A stretch of DNA of 64,000 nt. It comes from Adenanthera pavonina. Lineage: Eukaryota; Streptophyta; Magnoliopsida; Fabales; Fabaceae. Shown piece after piece: positions 62,418 through 64,000 of this stretch. Location of the stretch: the NCBI GenBank assembly GCA_026686845.1, contig JAIVEN010000021.1, positions 24,632,001 to 24,696,000 on the forward strand, read 5' to 3'. The notes beneath the pieces are model-generated. The model worked only from the letters and a program-made list of their open reading frames with translations. It was not told where the DNA came from and did not search any database. Positions within the stretch are counted from its first letter, which is position 1, and each line of letters opens with the position of its first letter. A program made the translations under genes and the position numbers.

Positions 62418-63475
62418 AAAAAAAAAAAGAAGAAGAATGGAGGTAATATACCAATAGTCCCGTGAGGGGTTCAGTGAGTAGTAGCCAGTTTGAGTGCTTC
62501 AAGAGAATCGCTACGAATTACCACACTTTTGTATTTCTTCCCCTGGCATTGCTCAATACCAGTGAGAGTCCTTAAGCATTCAGCGACGGTAGACGAATTA
62601 AAACCCAGTTGCCGAGAGAAACCCAGCAGCCATCGTCCCTGCTGATCTCGAACGACACACCACGGCAAGCTGCGCTCCTAGATTCATTGAAGGACCCATC
62701 CACATCAAGCCAAACTTGGTTTGCAGATCCCACCTTCTCTCGATCAGGTACATACATATGGGTTATATTGACTGATTCTCCATTTAGCGTTAGAGAGATT
62801 GTCTGCCCCTGTAAACGAAAAAAAAAAGTTGTTAATTAACTGATAATTGTCTAAATACTTACCTTTCATAACTCTACCGCACCGATTTTTCCAAAGGCTC
62901 CAGTAAAGCATTGCAAAAATCCTATCCTACTTGTAATTTCTGTTTTTCAATTTGTTCCGCTGGCTCATAAGATTCCATTTGAACTAATCCTTCAAGTGGA
63001 AAGAGTTAAATAAATCCCAAAATTCAGGCTCGATATAAGGGTAGACCAACAGTTCTTAGCTATAGAGCAATTTCTTAGAATATGAATCACATCTTCCATC
63101 TCAGTACATTGAAAAGCACAGTACAGGTCATCAATTAATGACTATCACAACGGAGTGCATCATTAGTAGGTAGTTTATCCTTGTATCCCATCCAGGGGAA
63201 GATTTTGACTTTCTCTGGGACTTGAATCATCCAAAGCCTTTTCCATGGAGAGTCCCCATTATGACTGCTACTTATGTTCATTATTTTGTATGTTGATTTG
63301 GTAGAAAAGAAGCCAGTAGTTGATGGACTCCAATGATGAATGTTTGAACCTTTAGCATGCTGTTTGAATTTGCTGAATGACAAGATCATGGAACCAATTT
63401 TGCAGTAATGAGATATCCCAAGTTCCTGAAGGAGTTGTCCAGTTTTTCACTCCATCATCAATATTAAGCATTGTA
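62418..63475 (-). mobile_element. L1-type LINE 3' remains (zinc-binding and RNase H regions)
   Basis: Minus-strand pieces from 63,470: TPSGTWDISLLQNWF, then the zf-RVT-like region WSPSTTGFFSTKSTYKIM, PWKRLWMIQVPEKVKIFPW and KLPTNDAL (63,320-63,150), then an RNase H region with WLDVDGSFNES (62,710), a frameshift, VVRDQQGRWLLGFSRQLG and SDSLEALKLAT (62,475). The second block is the RNase H-like domain found at the end of many plant L1 ORF2 proteins. A run of T on this strand (A-run at about 62,418-62,430 on plus) marks the 3' end. Several frameshifts; not functional. Confidence 0.78.
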
Positions 63476-63491
63476 GCATCCTCCTTCAAAT

Positions 63492-64000
63492 TGTTACATT
63501 CCAAAATATTATGTAATTATGAATATCATATCTTTTATATTTATTAGTCTTTATTGTATTTATTAGTCATTATTAAGAAGATTCATTATTTGTGTATATA
63601 TTGGTGTAAACCATTGTGATTATAGCACAATCAAATATACAGAACTTTTCTATTCACTCTTCTTGTTACTCTCCTTGTTTTATGGTACTAGAGTCGTGAT
63701 CTTTTATTTTCTAGAAATTTTTCAGTGTCACTATTCATGAACTTCAGATTTGTGCCTTTGCTATCCTCCACTGCCGACATGCGCCATACCATCATGTTCG
63801 CCTCCCTCCGTTCGGCCAGTCCACCGAGTCTCATAGCCGTCTGCCACTGCAGCAGCCTCCACGTGCCACCTCAATTTTTTTGGTCAGCCACCTTCTGCAG
63901 GCGAGTGACAGTGTGTATGGCCTCCTTTCCGGCCACCGTTTTCATCGTCGTGCTCCTCTTTATGTGTACCTTCTGTTCCTAAGGTCCGTTGGTTGTTTCG
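63492..64000 (+). mobile_element. Copia-type LTR retrotransposon, 5' end (runs off the window)
   Basis: An LTR-like block starts TGTTACATTCC at 63,492 and runs to about 63,682, where TGGTACTAGAGTC follows, close to the TGGTATCAGAGC primer-binding site that copia elements use with initiator-Met tRNA. The 3' end of the LTR is not a clean CA. Beyond it, 63,720-64,000 is unusually GC-rich and CCTCC-rich, as in the leader or gag start of such elements. Inserted beside the L1 remains. Confidence 0.5.

Overview
The window is nuclear DNA of a flowering plant, most probably a eudicot; I cannot name the species. The evidence is split genes with canonical plant introns and leader introns, very AT-rich intergenic DNA, plant-specific transposon families (a MULE with a Ulp1-like second gene, a Cassandra element carrying 5S rRNA sequence, PIF/Harbinger, Ac-like hAT, RTE and L1 LINEs), and a fragment of chloroplast ycf2. 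All gene models were assembled by hand from splice signals and conserved protein motifs; no search or alignment program was run.

Layout. 1-28 kb is a transposon-rich, gene-poor region: a 22-bp tandem array (0.6-0.9 kb), a two-exon relic of a KIN-4/FRA1 kinesin (4.8-5.2 kb), two 5'-truncated RTE LINEs (5.7-9.0 and 9.3-10.7 kb) split respectively by a 2.0-kb solo LTR and a Cassandra solo LTR, a tRNA-type SINE (11.9 kb), and one 10.8-kb Mutator-like element (12,766-23,583). The MULE has ~178-bp terminal inverted repeats, a decayed transposase, a convergent decayed Ulp1-like gene, a palindromic 22-bp repeat array between the two, and a 2.5-kb solo LTR inserted near its right end.

28-35.6 kb holds the largest gene, a WW-domain DEAD-box RNA helicase of the RH40/RH46/RH14 group (minus strand, 7 coding exons, ~1138 aa), with a hAT-type MITE in its second intron. 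36.7-45 kb is a nest: a 6.4-kb Harbinger-type element (TAA target duplication) hosts a hAT MITE that contains a ycf2 plastid insertion, a 3.9-kb Ac-like hAT element with a decayed transposase, and a second hAT MITE. A relative at 58.4-61.2 kb lacks these insertions and shows the empty sites.

45-58.3 kb is the conserved gene cluster: a mitochondrial carrier of the SLC25A44 type (plus, 6 coding exons, 328 aa, one GC-AG intron), a class I ARF GTPase (plus, 6 coding exons, 181 aa, with an unusual GG at one 3' splice site), and SRP19 (minus, 3 coding exons, 135 aa) convergent with ARF. The genes are housekeeping functions (RNA remodelling, mitochondrial transport, vesicle budding, signal recognition particle) and show no sign of acting as one pathway. 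The right edge (62.4-64 kb) has L1 LINE remains and the start of a copia-type LTR retrotransposon.

Most unusual signals: the palindromic 22-bp array between convergent MULE genes, with a related array 16 kb away; the GG acceptor in an otherwise perfect ARF gene; the ycf2 insertion flanked by an exact 39-bp duplication; and the nested Harbinger copy with its empty counterpart in the same window.
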